Of a stretch of 64,000 bases of DNA, positions 36,879 through 45,474 are shown piece by piece (the first letter of the stretch is position 1; each line of letters opens with the position of its first letter). Made by a program: the position numbers and the translations under genes. Below the pieces are notes generated by a model, which searched no databases, was not told the origin of the DNA, and saw nothing but the letters and a program-made list of their open reading frames with translations. The DNA comes from Halovibrio variabilis (GTDB lineage: Bacteria > Pseudomonadota > Gammaproteobacteria > Pseudomonadales > Halomonadaceae): positions 62,001-126,000 of the forward strand of contig NZ_BJXV01000003.1 of the NCBI RefSeq assembly GCF_007991175.1, given 5' to 3'.

Positions 36879-37179
36879 GGCACGCTATCTCCAATGGAGG
36901 AAAGAAGTAACAACAGTATAAGCGGCCAACCCGGTTAACCGCTTTCAGCAATGGGACGGCAAATTATGAATAGCCGCATTTAACTGGCGTACCCCCTTTT
37001 TGTAACACTCTATATCCGTCCTTGTGCACCTCACGGTATCAGTGACGTATTTAGCAACCTGCTTTTTATTGTCGGCAATCAAGGGCGAGTCAATCCGTGA
37101 GCCTGCGTAGCCAAGCACCTGCACTTCCACGCTGTTCGCGGTAGGCTTGAGTAAACCCCCTCCCCGAGGAGCACTCCGC
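36879..37179. other. Intergenic region between the aru operon and the C45 gene
   Basis: About 300 bp between divergent genes. It must hold the aru operon promoter (minus) and that of the C45 gene (plus). A 92-codon minus-strand frame (36945-37220) has no recognisable similarity, lacks a good ribosome-binding site and runs into the C45 gene; I do not call it. The right half marks the shift to more GC-rich sequence. No clear operator found. Confidence 0.4.
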
Positions 37180-38220
37180 ATGCTCGACATAACCCACCTG
37201 CGCGGTAGCCGCCATGCCATTGGCGTGGCCCATGGCCAGCGCCACGCCGCACAGATTCAGCGCAGCATTGAGGTCTATGACCGGCTGTTTCAAGACTTTG
37301 TAGGCCTCGACTGGGCCGCCGCCCGGCAGGAAGCACGACGCTTTATACCGGCTATCGAACGCGCCTTCCCGGCGATCCTGAATGAGCTTGAGGGCATTGC
37401 CGAGGGCGCCGGCCTGCAGCGCGACGACATTCTCACCCTCAACTGCCGCAGCGAGATCTCGCTAACCCAAGCCAGCGGCGGCTGTTCCGCCTTCTCGCTC
37501 TACCAACAGGGTCGCCAATGGCTGGCCCAGAACTGGGACTGGCGCCTCGACCAGCTCGATAACGTGGTGGTACTGCACATAGAGAGCGACGATGCGCCGC
37601 CGCTGGTCAGCGTCGGCGAGGCCGGGATGCTGGCCAAGATCGGCCTCAACGCCCACGGCCTCGGCGTGTGTCTCAACGCCATCCGCTCGCAGACCTGCGG
37701 CGACGGCCTGCCGATCCACGTCGCCCTGCGCAAGCTTCTCGAAAGCGACGGCTTCACCAGCGCCCAGCGCATCGTCGCGGAAGACCGCGTCGCCTCGCCA
37801 GCGCACTTTCTGGTCGCCAGCGCTGCAGGCCAGGCCGCCGGCTTCGAGGTACAGCCCGGGCCGCCGGGGGTACTCGAGCCCAGCGGCGGGCGGGTGACCC
37901 ATACCAACCACCTCTACGCCGCGGCCGCCACCGCCTATGTCACCGACTTCTCTAAGCCCGACTCCCATGTGCGCCTGCGCCGCCTCAATGAGCTGCTCGA
38001 CCCACCGCCAGAGGCCGGCGTTAGCGCGCTGTTCGACGTACTGAGCGACCACCACAATGCGCCCATGTCGATCTGCAAGCACACCGACGTCGACCTGCCC
38101 GAGGCCGAGCGCATGGAGACCCTGTTCGCGGTGGTGATGGCCCTCGACAAGCGCACCCTACACCTGCGCTACGGCTACCCCTGCAAGGCTCGGCAGACGC
38201 TGAGCATCACGCTCGACTAA
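37180..38220 (+). CDS. C45-family (AAT-like) Ntn-hydrolase / autoproteolytic acyltransferase
   Basis: A 346-residue member of peptidase family C45 (acyl-CoA:6-aminopenicillanate acyltransferase-like). These Ntn hydrolases cleave themselves to expose an N-terminal cysteine. The nucleophile is Cys102 in A-S-G-G-C-S-A-F, followed by W-L-A-Q-N-W-D-W (114-121), the characteristic block. Upstream, R-G-S-R-H-A-I-G-V-A-H-G (8-19) and E-G-I-A-E-G-A-G (71-78) are also family features. The ATG at 37180 is preceded by GAGGAG. Reaction unknown: amide hydrolysis or acyl transfer. The gene is more GC-rich than its flanks (70% in one sampled line against 58% in aruC), as is the next gene, suggesting recent acquisition. 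Confidence 0.88.
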   Translation: MLDITHLRGSRHAIGVAHGQRHAAQIQRSIEVYDRLFQDFVGLDWAAARQEARRFIPAIERAFPAILNELEGIAEGAGLQRDDILTLNCRSEISLTQASGGCSAFSLYQQGRQWLAQNWDWRLDQLDNVVVLHIESDDAPPLVSVGEAGMLAKIGLNAHGLGVCLNAIRSQTCGDGLPIHVALRKLLESDGFTSAQRIVAEDRVASPAHFLVASAAGQAAGFEVQPGPPGVLEPSGGRVTHTNHLYAAAATAYVTDFSKPDSHVRLRRLNELLDPPPEAGVSALFDVLSDHHNAPMSICKHTDVDLPEAERMETLFAVVMALDKRTLHLRYGYPCKARQTLSITLD

Positions 38221-38314
38221 CGGCGCGAGAAAAGAGGCAGCTGAATCAGGACGGTGAGCGGGCTACACTGACCCAGGATCGACAGTTTCAGCAGCAGCGA
38301 CAGGGAGCAGCGCC

Positions 38315-38635
38315 ATGAAATATATCTTCGAAGTGCATATCCGCGACGGCTACCGTGCCGAGGACTACGCCGACGCCTGGGTCCGCGCCAGCCAACTCAT
38401 CCAGCAGGCGCCTGGGGCACGCGGCACCGAACTGCATCGTAAGATCGGTGACCCCAACACCCTGATCGCCATCGCCCACTGGGACAGCAAGGCCAGCCGC
38501 GACGCCATGGAAGCCCAGCCCAACCCGGAGATAAAGGAAATCATCCGCCGTGCGGCCCCCTGCTGCGAGATCCGCCTGATCGGCGAATTCGAGGAGCCTG
38601 AGTGGGTGGTGATGCCGCCGAATGCCAAGTCATAA
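38315..38635 (+). CDS. Antibiotic biosynthesis monooxygenase (ABM) domain protein
   Basis: A 106-residue single-domain protein of the ABM/dimeric alpha-beta barrel fold: a first strand with Y-I-F-E-V-H-I, a helix with Y-A-D-A-W-V-R-A-S, and A-I-A-H-W-D-S-K-A-S-R-D-A-M near residues 50-63. GGGAG precedes the ATG. Such proteins are cofactor-free oxygenases or stress-related proteins; function not deducible. It follows the C45 gene by 94 bases on the same strand and shares its GC-rich composition, so they may be one transferred unit. Confidence 0.82.
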   Translation: MKYIFEVHIRDGYRAEDYADAWVRASQLIQQAPGARGTELHRKIGDPNTLIAIAHWDSKASRDAMEAQPNPEIKEIIRRAAPCCEIRLIGEFEEPEWVVMPPNAKS

Positions 38636-38720
38636 GCAGGTGTTGGGCTAGAGATAACATTAGTATCGCTGATGTTGCTAAGCTGCCTGGGCGGCAGGGC
38701 ACGGTCACAAGGCCCCTTTT

Positions 38721-38747
38721 TTTACTGGCTCAGCTTTACTGGCTCAG
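38721..38747. repeat. 14-bp tandem duplication between ABM and SDR genes
   Basis: TTTACTGGCTCAGC (38721-38734) is followed directly by TTTACTGGCTCAG (38735-38747), then a short CTCAG echo. The 262-bp gap (38636-38897) holds nothing else I can name. Confidence 0.85.
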
Positions 38748-38897
38748 TGCTCAGCAAGCGACTGAACGCCTGGTCGATTGAAGACCGCCCTCTTGAAGAA
38801 GCCTAAAAGAGCACCATACTGATTAGCAAGCTACGCGGTTATTCGCTGCGCTGCATAGTGATGAGCACCGACACTCAGGACGAGAGGAGACCAGCAT

Positions 38898-39692
38898 ATG
38901 CAGATTAATCTAAGCGGCAAGCACGCCATTATCACCGGTTCTACAGCGGGCATTGGTTTTGCGATTGCTCAAGGGCTCGCCAGTGCAGGCGCTGATGTGG
39001 TCGTCACAGGACGTACCCAAGCGCGGGTTGACGAGGCCATCGCGGCGCTTAAAAAAGACGCCCCCAATGCCAAGGTGGAAGGCGTGGCGGCGGATCTGGG
39101 TACCGCTGAGGGTTGCCAAACCTTGATAGCGCAGCAGCCCAGTGCAGATATCCTGATCAACAACGTGGGTATTTTTGCGCCCCAGGACTTTTTCGACGTT
39201 GACGACGCCACCTGGCAACAATTTTTTGATATCAATGTGATGAGCGCCGTACGCCTTTCTCGCCATTATGCACAGGGCATGCGCGAGCGCGACTGGGGCC
39301 GTATTCAATTTATCTCCAGCGAGTCGGGCATCAATATCCCCAGCGAAATGGTCCATTACGGCATGACAAAATCGGCGCTGCTGTCGATATCGCGGGGGCT
39401 CGCCAAGGTGCTCAGCGGCACCCAGGTCACCGTGAATGCCATTCTGCCCGGGCCGACCCGTTCCGAGGGCGTACTCAATATGATTGGTGACATGGCTGAA
39501 AAAGAGGGTATTTCACAGCAGGAGGTGGAAGCCCGCTTTGTGAAGGAGAACCGCCCCTCCTCCATTATCCAGCGCTTGGCGACGCCTGAAGAAGTTGCCA
39601 ACATGAGTGTGTATGCCGCGTCGCCCCAGGCCAGCGCCACCTCTGGGGCAGCGCTTCGTGTGGAAGGCGGCATCGTCGATACGTTAACCTAA
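38898..39692 (+). CDS. SDR family NAD(P)-dependent oxidoreductase
   Basis: A 264-residue short-chain dehydrogenase/reductase. The cofactor motif is T-G-S-T-A-G-I-G-F-A (14-23), the N-N-V-G block is at about 90, and the catalytic Y-x-x-x-K appears as Y-G-M-T-K with a preceding S-S-E-S. R-T-Q-A-R near residue 40 suggests NADP preference. AGGAGA precedes the ATG. Substrate unknown. Convergent with the GlxA-like regulator, with only five bases between the two stop codons. Confidence 0.92.
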   Translation: MQINLSGKHAIITGSTAGIGFAIAQGLASAGADVVVTGRTQARVDEAIAALKKDAPNAKVEGVAADLGTAEGCQTLIAQQPSADILINNVGIFAPQDFFDVDDATWQQFFDINVMSAVRLSRHYAQGMRERDWGRIQFISSESGINIPSEMVHYGMTKSALLSISRGLAKVLSGTQVTVNAILPGPTRSEGVLNMIGDMAEKEGISQQEVEARFVKENRPSSIIQRLATPEEVANMSVYAASPQASATSGAALRVEGGIVDTLT

Positions 39693-39697
39693 TCTTT

Positions 39698-40711
39698 CTA
39701 ACCCAGGCGCTCTTCCCGCGGTGTCATACCAAAGTGGTGCCGGTAGGCAGTAGAAAAGTGGGCACCCGAGGAAAACCCTGTGGCAAAGGCGATATCGCCT
39801 ACTGCCCGGTCGCTTTCCCGCAGTTGTTTGCGGGCTTCCTGTAAGCGCAAGTCTAAATAATAGCGGCTGGGCACCGCTTGCAAATACTTCTTAAATAGCC
39901 GCTCTAGCTGACGCCGGGAAATTCCCAGGTGTTCGGCCAGCTCCAGGGTTGAGAGCGGCTCCTCAATATTGGCTTCCATTAGCGTCACGGCATCCACCAG
40001 GCTTTGCGGTGCGTGGCCCAACCGGCTGCGCAGCGGCACATGTTGGCGTTCATCGGCCAAACGAATACGATCGCAAACAAACTGCTCCGACACCTGCTCA
40101 GCCAAGCGGGCACCGTGATGCTGACCAATCAGCGTAAGCATCATATCCATGCCGGCGGTGCCGCCTGCGCAGGTCAGCCTATCGCGGTCGATCTCGAACA
40201 GCTGCTGGGAAAGCGTGACTTGCGGGTACGCCTGGGCAAAGGCCTCGAAACGCTGCCAGGGGAGCGTGGCGCGGTAACCTTCCAGTAGCCCACAGCGCGC
40301 CAGCACTTCGGTGCCGCCCGCCAGTCCGCCCAGCGCCACGCCGCGGCCTTGATGACCTCGCAACCACTCGTTCAGCTTAGCGGGTAACGCATAGGGCAGC
40401 GGCGTGGGCGCGCAGACCAGCAGAAAGTCGAGTGGCCCAAGCGCGGTGCTTAGCTCGTGCTGGGCCAGCAGCGACAGCTGCGCGCTACTGCGCACCGGCT
40501 GGCTATCCATACTCAGCGTGACGGTGTGATAAAGCATTTGCCCACTCAGCTGGTTGGCCATTTGCAACGGTTCCAGCGCGCTGGCATGGGCCAGCAGCGA
40601 AAACCCCGGCAGCAGCACAAAGGCTACCCGCCTACGGCTGACGCTAACCGGCGGCACTAACAGGTTAGACTGCATGATAGGTAATTGCGCAGCATGAAAG
40701 ATCGCCATCAT
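39698..40711 (-). CDS. GlxA family AraC-type transcriptional regulator
   Basis: A 337-residue regulator with an N-terminal DJ-1/PfpI (GATase1-like) domain (about 27-215; V-A-F-V-L-L-P-G-F-S-L-L, D-F-L-L-V-C-A-P-T-P) and a C-terminal AraC DNA-binding domain (about 235-335; two helix-turn-helix units, L-A-E-H-L-G-I-S-R-R-Q-L-E-R-L-F and A-F-A-T-G-F-S-S-G-A-H-F-S-T-A-Y-R). Such proteins often control carnitine, choline or arginine-related catabolism. Starts at 40711 or 40675 are both possible; neither has a strong ribosome-binding site. Target unknown. Confidence 0.9.
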   Translation of the reverse strand: MMAIFHAAQLPIMQSNLLVPPVSVSRRRVAFVLLPGFSLLAHASALEPLQMANQLSGQMLYHTVTLSMDSQPVRSSAQLSLLAQHELSTALGPLDFLLVCAPTPLPYALPAKLNEWLRGHQGRGVALGGLAGGTEVLARCGLLEGYRATLPWQRFEAFAQAYPQVTLSQQLFEIDRDRLTCAGGTAGMDMMLTLIGQHHGARLAEQVSEQFVCDRIRLADERQHVPLRSRLGHAPQSLVDAVTLMEANIEEPLSTLELAEHLGISRRQLERLFKKYLQAVPSRYYLDLRLQEARKQLRESDRAVGDIAFATGFSSGAHFSTAYRHHFGMTPREERLG

Positions 40712-40795
40712 CGGAGTGAAACGTCTATCTTACGCAATTACTTAGCTGAAGGCAGCGTTATGACCTGTGCAGCAAAAAAGTGACGCAAGAATGCA

Positions 40796-40822
40796 AATTG
40801 CCGGGCACAAGGCCCGGCAATT
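40796..40822 (-). terminator. Rho-independent terminator-like hairpin
   Basis: An 11-bp perfect stem AATTGCCGGGC / GCCCGGCAATT with a 5-base loop. It lies 24 bases beyond the stop of the small membrane protein gene on the minus strand, followed there by a modest T-containing stretch. Likely ends that gene's transcript. Confidence 0.7.
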
Positions 40823-40845
40823 GAGAATGACACAACACATTTACT

Positions 40846-41064
40846 TTAGCCGCCGCTGCCACCAATACCCAGGATAAGCAGCCCAGCCACAATAATCCCA
40901 ACCGCCACAACCACTAACGGGATCACTTGATGCAGCCTGTTGGGTGGCTTCTGTTTTGCCTCAGGCTGAAGGTGCGGCTGAGAAGCGTCAAAGTCCTCAG
41001 GAACCCGTTCATCCAGTAAATGCTGCTTCTCTTCTTCTCGGGTCTTACTCTCCCTGGTATCCAT
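40846..41064 (-). CDS. Small single-pass membrane protein, hypothetical
   Basis: A 72-residue protein with a highly charged N-terminal half (M-D-T-R-E-S-K-T-R-E-E-E-K-Q) and one C-terminal membrane helix (I-P-L-V-V-V-A-V-G-I-I-V-A-G-L-L-I-L-G, about 48-66) ending G-G-S-G-G. ATG at 41064 has a strong GGAGG six bases upstream; an earlier in-frame ATG at 41094 overlaps the downstream-facing end of fabV and lacks one. Looks like a tail-anchored protein. Not recognised. Follows fabV on the same strand. Confidence 0.7.
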   Translation of the reverse strand: MDTRESKTREEEKQHLLDERVPEDFDASQPHLQPEAKQKPPNRLHQVIPLVVVAVGIIVAGLLILGIGGSGG

Positions 41065-41097
41065 AAATACCTCCTGGCTATCCGGTTGCATCACACC

Positions 41098-42309
41098 CTA
41101 TAAATTAATGACATCGAACTTCACCTCAGGGTTCACATCGGCATCGTAATCGACATCATCGCGCTCAAAGCCAAACAGCTTCAAGAATTCGTGCTTATAA
41201 CCAGCATAGTCGGTAATTTCAAAAAGGTTGTCGGTGGTTACCTCTGACCATAAATCCTGGCAGGCTTGCTGAACATCGTCGCGCAGCTCCCAGTCATCCA
41301 GGCGCAGACGGCCAGCCTCGTCGGTGGCAAACTCGCCGCGCAGCCCCTGGGCCGAGTAGAGCTGCTCGCTGAACAGGCGATTCAACTGGTCAATCGTGCC
41401 TTCGTGCAGGCCCTGTTCTTTCATGATGCGATACACCATGGCGATATACAGCGGCATCACCGGAATCGCCGCGCTGGCCTGAGTGACCACCGATTTGAGC
41501 ACCGCTACGTTGGCGCCACCGCCGCTGGCTTTCAGCTGGCTGTCGATAGCCGTTGCAGCGCGGTCCAGGTCTTCCTTGGCTTTACCCAGCGCACCGTGCC
41601 AGTAAATAGGCCAGGTGATTTCGGTGCCGATATAGCTAAACGCCACGCTACGCGCGCCTTTCGCCAGCACGCCCGCTTGGTCAAGCGCGTCCATCCACAG
41701 TTCCCAATCTTCGCCCCCCATCACGGTAATGGTATCGTCGATTTCCTGCTGCGTGGCAGGCTCGACTTCCACTTCGGTAATCGCGTCTTTATTGGTATCA
41801 ATGGCCGTGGCGCGGTAGGTTTCACCAATTGGCTTCAGGCTTGAGCGCTTCACTTCGCCGCTATCGGGCAGCTTGCGAACGGGCGATGCCAGCGAGTAGA
41901 CCACCAGGTCAATCTCGCCCATGTCCTGTTTAATCAATTCAATGGCTTTCTCGCGCGCTTCATGGGAGAAGGCATCGCCGTTAATCGACTTGCTATACAA
42001 GCCTTCTTGCTTAGCGAACTTGTCAAAAGCAGCGCTGTTGTACCAACCGGCGGTGCCGGGCTTTTTATCAGTAGCAGGCTTTTCAAAGAACACGCCCAAA
42101 GTGTCGGCACCGTAGCCAAACGCGGCGGTAATCCGTGCGGCTAGGCCATAGCCACTGGAAGCCCCAATCACCAATACCTTTTTAGGGCCTTGGCTTTTAT
42201 CCAAACCCCGCGCGCGGGTTGCTTCAATTTGTTCGCGGACGTTTTGCTCACAGCCGACAGGATGCGTGGTGGTACAAATAAAGCCGCGCACTTTGGGTTT
42301 AATAATCAC
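41098..42309 (-). CDS. fabV: Trans-2-enoyl-CoA/ACP reductase, FabV type
   Basis: A 403-residue NADH-dependent enoyl reductase of fatty acid synthesis. The GTG start at 42309 gives [20 protein letters not shown], the standard FabV N-terminus, with GAGG upstream; an ORF start at 42363 adds 18 residues not found in the family. The NADH site is [11 protein letters not shown]. The catalytic Y-x8-K is [10 protein letters not shown]. FabV is a triclosan-insensitive alternative to FabI. Followed by the small membrane protein gene after 33 bases. Confidence 0.95.
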   Translation of the reverse strand: MIIKPKVRGFICTTTHPVGCEQNVREQIEATRARGLDKSQGPKKVLVIGASSGYGLAARITAAFGYGADTLGVFFEKPATDKKPGTAGWYNSAAFDKFAKQEGLYSKSINGDAFSHEAREKAIELIKQDMGEIDLVVYSLASPVRKLPDSGEVKRSSLKPIGETYRATAIDTNKDAITEVEVEPATQQEIDDTITVMGGEDWELWMDALDQAGVLAKGARSVAFSYIGTEITWPIYWHGALGKAKEDLDRAATAIDSQLKASGGGANVAVLKSVVTQASAAIPVMPLYIAMVYRIMKEQGLHEGTIDQLNRLFSEQLYSAQGLRGEFATDEAGRLRLDDWELRDDVQQACQDLWSEVTTDNLFEITDYAGYKHEFLKLFGFERDDVDYDADVNPEVKFDVINL

Positions 42310-42512
42310 AGTGAACCTCGTTATCAGATAAATGTCGCTATCGACACCGTTTTGCCGTAGCAATGTCGTGACTCAGTGGGACTATTCTAGCTGTCTACGC
42401 CCGCCCTGTCCGCTCTTGAGCGATTGTCCTTTCGAGCGACTGCCCGCCCTTGAGCTAGAGGCGCTTTCACGTCACGATAGCCACTATTAACTACTTCACC
42501 AACGAGGCACAC

Positions 42513-42899
42513 ATGAATGCGCAGCAGCTAGTAGACGAACGCGGCGATCTTTGGCTAGCGTTAGCGCCGCTGTGGCTTGACCGTGAACCCAGCGAACGAG
42601 ATTACGCGGGCATGGTAGAGGTAGTGCAGCGCTACGATATGACGCTTAACGAGTTGGAGTGGATGTTTCGCTTGGAGATGGCCCCAGTGATGTCGCGTCA
42701 TCAGCTATCCATTGCCAGCGAATGGCGTCAATTTGACGACCGCAAACTGATGCAGCAGTTGGTTAACCACAACATGCGATTGAAGGGCTGGCGGCGCAAA
42801 AGCTGGGCGCTGTTCTCAGGCTTAACCACCATGATGGTGCGTCACCGTTGGAACGAGCTAATGAATCGCGTACTGGTCGCGCGGGGTGAGCAGGTATAA
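42513..42899 (+). CDS. Hypothetical protein, DUF7079-like
   Basis: A 128-residue soluble protein. The first part (L-W-L-A-L-A-P-L-W-L-D, about 13-23, then Y-D-M-T-L-N-E-L-E-W-M-F-R-L-E-M-A-P-V) resembles the small DUF7079 family, in which a helical region is followed by an E-V-A-P motif. This is a tentative assignment. The C-terminal part is basic. No membrane segment. The gap upstream (42364-42512) contains imperfect repeats of a TTGAGCGA-like unit. Convergent with the glutathione peroxidase gene. Confidence 0.65.
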   Translation: MNAQQLVDERGDLWLALAPLWLDREPSERDYAGMVEVVQRYDMTLNELEWMFRLEMAPVMSRHQLSIASEWRQFDDRKLMQQLVNHNMRLKGWRRKSWALFSGLTTMMVRHRWNELMNRVLVARGEQV

Positions 42900-42917
42900 A
42901 CAGCAAGGACAGCGACC

Positions 42918-43406
42918 TTAAGGGTAAGCTTGATCTAAGGCTTTTTCTAATGCCAAACGCAGCGGGCGCCCATGGTCCTGAGGCCCGAACCGAGCGATCA
43001 CACGCCCATCACGCCCGATCAGAAATTTAGTAAAATTCCATTTTATGGTTTTAGTCCCCAGCACACCAGGCGCCTCGTTTTTAAGCCACACAAAGAGTGG
43101 ATGTGCGCCCCCACCGTTGACCTTTACTTTTTCCATTAGCGGAAACGTCACGCCGAACTGAGCCTCGCCGAAAGTACAAAACGCTTGGGCGCTCTCCGGT
43201 GATTGGCGGCCAAACTGATTACACGGAAATCCAATCACGGTAAAACCACGATCACGATAGCGCTGATAGAGGGTTTCAAGCTCTTTTAACTGTGGGGTAA
43301 AGCCACACTGGCTAGCGACATTGACCACTAACAACACTTGGCCCCGCAGCGCCCGCAGGTTGAACGGCAGCCCTTGGTGGGTATAACAATCTTGGTCGTA
43401 AATCAT
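42918..43406 (-). CDS. Glutathione peroxidase family thiol peroxidase
   Basis: A 162-residue peroxidase that reduces peroxides with glutathione or thioredoxin. The catalytic site is a cysteine, not selenocysteine: N-V-A-S-Q-C-G-F-T-P (29-38, Cys34). F-P-C-N-Q-F-G-R-Q-S-P-E and K-W-N-F-T-K-F-L-I supply the Gln, Trp and Asn of the tetrad. ATG at 43406 is preferred; an in-frame TTG at 43421 is less likely. Cytoplasmic, single gene. Confidence 0.93.
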   Translation of the reverse strand: MIYDQDCYTHQGLPFNLRALRGQVLLVVNVASQCGFTPQLKELETLYQRYRDRGFTVIGFPCNQFGRQSPESAQAFCTFGEAQFGVTFPLMEKVKVNGGGAHPLFVWLKNEAPGVLGTKTIKWNFTKFLIGRDGRVIARFGPQDHGRPLRLALEKALDQAYP

Positions 43407-43466
43407 CACTAAGCCCCACAAAAAACCTCAAACGGCATGCCTATCACCATGCCACGACTGATCTTT

Positions 43467-44084
43467 TTACACCAGTGGCCCGGCAACCACTCTTAGCGCC
43501 AACGCAATGAGCAGCACCCCGGTAATGCGGTTAATCCAATGGGCACGCTGTTGCAGCCAGGGTAGAATTCGTGAGTGTGACAACGCCACTGCGACCAACA
43601 CGTACCAGCCCCCATCAATGATCATGGCGGTTGACACAATAATCGCTTTCGCCAGCGCGCTCATGTCTGGCGTGACAAACTGGCTCAGCAGCGCAACAAA
43701 AAAAAGAATGAGCTTAGGGTTGCCCAACGCGACCAGCACACCCTCTTTGGCTGCCTGCCCGCGGTTAGTGGCAATCACGTTGGGCGCTAAGGCGCCCGCT
43801 TTGGCTGCACGTAACGCTTGCCACCCTAGCCACGCCAAATAAGCCGCTCCACACCACGTGATTAGCTGAAACAGCAGGGGAAAACCGGCGATTAATGCGC
43901 CCAGCCCCCAAACAGTTAATAGCGCATAAAAACCCACGCCAAGGGCATGAAAGAGTGCTGCCGTCATACCGTTAAAGCGACCACCGCCGAGGGTATGACG
44001 CAATACCAGGGCCAAACTGGGCCCTGGCGACATAGCGCCCATGGCACAAATCGCGGCTAACGATAGCCACAATGAAAATGGCAT
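43467..44084 (-). CDS. LysE family translocator
   Basis: A 205-residue exporter with about six membrane helices. M-S-P-G-P-S-L-A-L-V-L-R-H-T-L-G-G-G-R (about 18-36) is the N-terminal signature, and G-N-P-K-L-I-L-F-F-V-A-L-L-S-Q-F (about 122-137) the second. Family members export lysine, homoserine, threonine and related molecules. GGGAG precedes the ATG. Divergent from the YebC-family gene across a 220-bp gap containing an AT-rich stretch, probably promoters. Cargo unknown. Confidence 0.9.
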   Translation of the reverse strand: MPFSLWLSLAAICAMGAMSPGPSLALVLRHTLGGGRFNGMTAALFHALGVGFYALLTVWGLGALIAGFPLLFQLITWCGAAYLAWLGWQALRAAKAGALAPNVIATNRGQAAKEGVLVALGNPKLILFFVALLSQFVTPDMSALAKAIIVSTAMIIDGGWYVLVAVALSHSRILPWLQQRAHWINRITGVLLIALALRVVAGPLV

Positions 44085-44304
44085 AGCGGTTTCTCCCTAA
44101 GGTGTTGATAGCATACTCTGCAGGCTGGCGGCCAGTATAGCGCCAGGGACCCCGCTCTTCAGCTAGCGGCTTAAATAACGCTGTTAGCATGGTACGCTGT
44201 TGGGTAAAATTTATGCTTTTGGCGCTTTTCACTTTTTTCAAAAATACCCGCCGCTCACCGCGAGAGGCGTATAGATAACCGTATCGATAACATAGGACGG
44301 CAAC

Positions 44305-45039
44305 ATGGGTAGGGCTTTTCAGAACCGTAAGGAATCCATGGCCAAAACGGCCGATGCAAAGACCAAGGTTTATAGTAAATATGGCCGCGAGATTTACGTT
44401 TGCGCCAAAGCTGGCGGTACCGACCCCAATAGCAACTTGGCACTGCGCGGTTTAATGGAGCGGGCTAAAAAAGATCAGGTGCCTTCCCACGTCATTGATA
44501 AAGCACTCGACAAAGCCAGCGGCGCCGGTGGCGAAGATTTCTCCGCCGCCCGTTACGAAGGCTTTGGCCCCGGCAATGTAATGGTGATTGTCGACTGCCT
44601 TACTGACAACCCCAACCGCACCTTTGGTGACGTGCGCGGCTGCTTTACCAAAACCAAGAGCAAAATCGGCACCCCCGGCAGCGTTAGCCATATGTTTGAC
44701 CACTGCGCCATTTTCTCCTTCGCTGGCAGCGACGAAGAGGCCGTGCTCGAAGCCTTGATGGAAGCCGATGTCGATGTCACTGACATTGAGCAAGAGGACG
44801 GCCGCATTACCGTTTTCGCCCCGCACACCGACTACGCCAAAGCCAAACAGGCGCTGTTAGACACCTTCGGTGAGATTGATTTTGAAGCGGATGAAATTCA
44901 GTTTCTGCCGCAAACCACCACCCCGGTGGAAGGCGACGATGTGGCAATGTTGGAAAAATTCCTGGGCATGCTCAATGAATTGGACGACGTCCAAAACGTT
45001 TATCACAGCGCTGAACTACCTGAGTCTAGTGAGGCTTAA
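44305..45039 (+). CDS. YebC/PmpR family transcription or translation factor
   Basis: A 244-residue protein of the YebC family, opening [17 protein letters not shown], with [23 protein letters not shown] and N-P-N-R-T. The family comprises DNA-binding regulators and, by recent work, factors that ease translation of proline-rich stretches. I keep the first ATG because the [11 protein letters not shown] opening is conserved, although AAGGA lies before the second (44338). The sequence resembles the YeeN branch rather than the RuvC-linked YebC, and no ruvABC genes are next to it. Confidence 0.92.
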   Translation: MGRAFQNRKESMAKTADAKTKVYSKYGREIYVCAKAGGTDPNSNLALRGLMERAKKDQVPSHVIDKALDKASGAGGEDFSAARYEGFGPGNVMVIVDCLTDNPNRTFGDVRGCFTKTKSKIGTPGSVSHMFDHCAIFSFAGSDEEAVLEALMEADVDVTDIEQEDGRITVFAPHTDYAKAKQALLDTFGEIDFEADEIQFLPQTTTPVEGDDVAMLEKFLGMLNELDDVQNVYHSAELPESSEA

Positions 45040-45140
45040 ACATCACGCCACGAACTTATAGTCTAAACTAGAGTCGTGCTAGACAGTAGATAACGCGTTT
45101 AAGGGATTAATCTTTATTGCACGTATCGAAGGAGAAAGCG

Positions 45141-45407
45141 ATGAGTGTTGTTCACGTTAGCGAAGCAGAACTGCATGCCAAACTAGAAAAATGTATTGCT
45201 GGGGAGCGGTTATTGATTGAACACGAAGGCAATCGCTTTAGCGCAAGAATTCAGCACGTCGGGTTGGTGGGCGTGAAGGTGATACCTGAAACCGAGATAA
45301 AAAACAGCCGAAAAGCGCCGGGCGACATTGAAGGCATCACGGTTCCCTACGATGAAATACTGGAGCTTGAAGTGAAGGGTGTGGTTTATAGCCGCCTGAC
45401 TGATTAG
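45141..45407 (+). CDS. Hypothetical protein, 88 residues
   Basis: A small acidic cytoplasmic protein beginning M-S-V-V-H-V-S-E-A-E-L-H-A-K-L-E-K, with GGAG upstream. The middle (R-I-Q-H-V-G-L-V-G-V-K-V-I-P-E-T-E-I-K) looks beta-rich. It could be related to phd/AbrB-like small proteins because of the E-A-E-L-H-A-K-L opening, but no toxin gene is adjacent, so I do not call an antitoxin. A strong hairpin follows the stop. Confidence 0.6.
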   Translation: MSVVHVSEAELHAKLEKCIAGERLLIEHEGNRFSARIQHVGLVGVKVIPETEIKNSRKAPGDIEGITVPYDEILELEVKGVVYSRLTD

Positions 45408-45413
45408 CTCTCT

Positions 45414-45445
45414 TGTACGCCTTGCAAAGCAACACAAGGCGTACA
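45414..45445. terminator. Hairpin between convergent genes, probable bidirectional terminator
   Basis: Perfect 11-bp inverted repeat TGTACGCCTTG / CAAGGCGTACA with a 10-base loop, seven bases after the 88-residue gene and about 30 before the MDR stop. There is no T-run on the plus strand, so it may instead stabilise 3' ends. Confidence 0.6.
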
Positions 45446-45474
45446 CGTCAACTGACTAAATCGCGGCTAAGCGA

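Noticed and set aside
36945-37220. Small minus-strand frame upstream of aruC as a possible gene or transposase remnant
   Set aside because: No recognised domain, no ribosome-binding site, and its start lies inside the C45 gene.
37462-38082. A 206-codon open frame on the minus strand
   Set aside because: Entirely antisense to the C45 gene in GC-rich DNA, where such frames are expected by chance; no family features.
45141-45407. 88-residue protein as a type II antitoxin
   Set aside because: No toxin gene adjoins it and it is followed by a terminator-like hairpin; the opening resembles small antitoxins only weakly.
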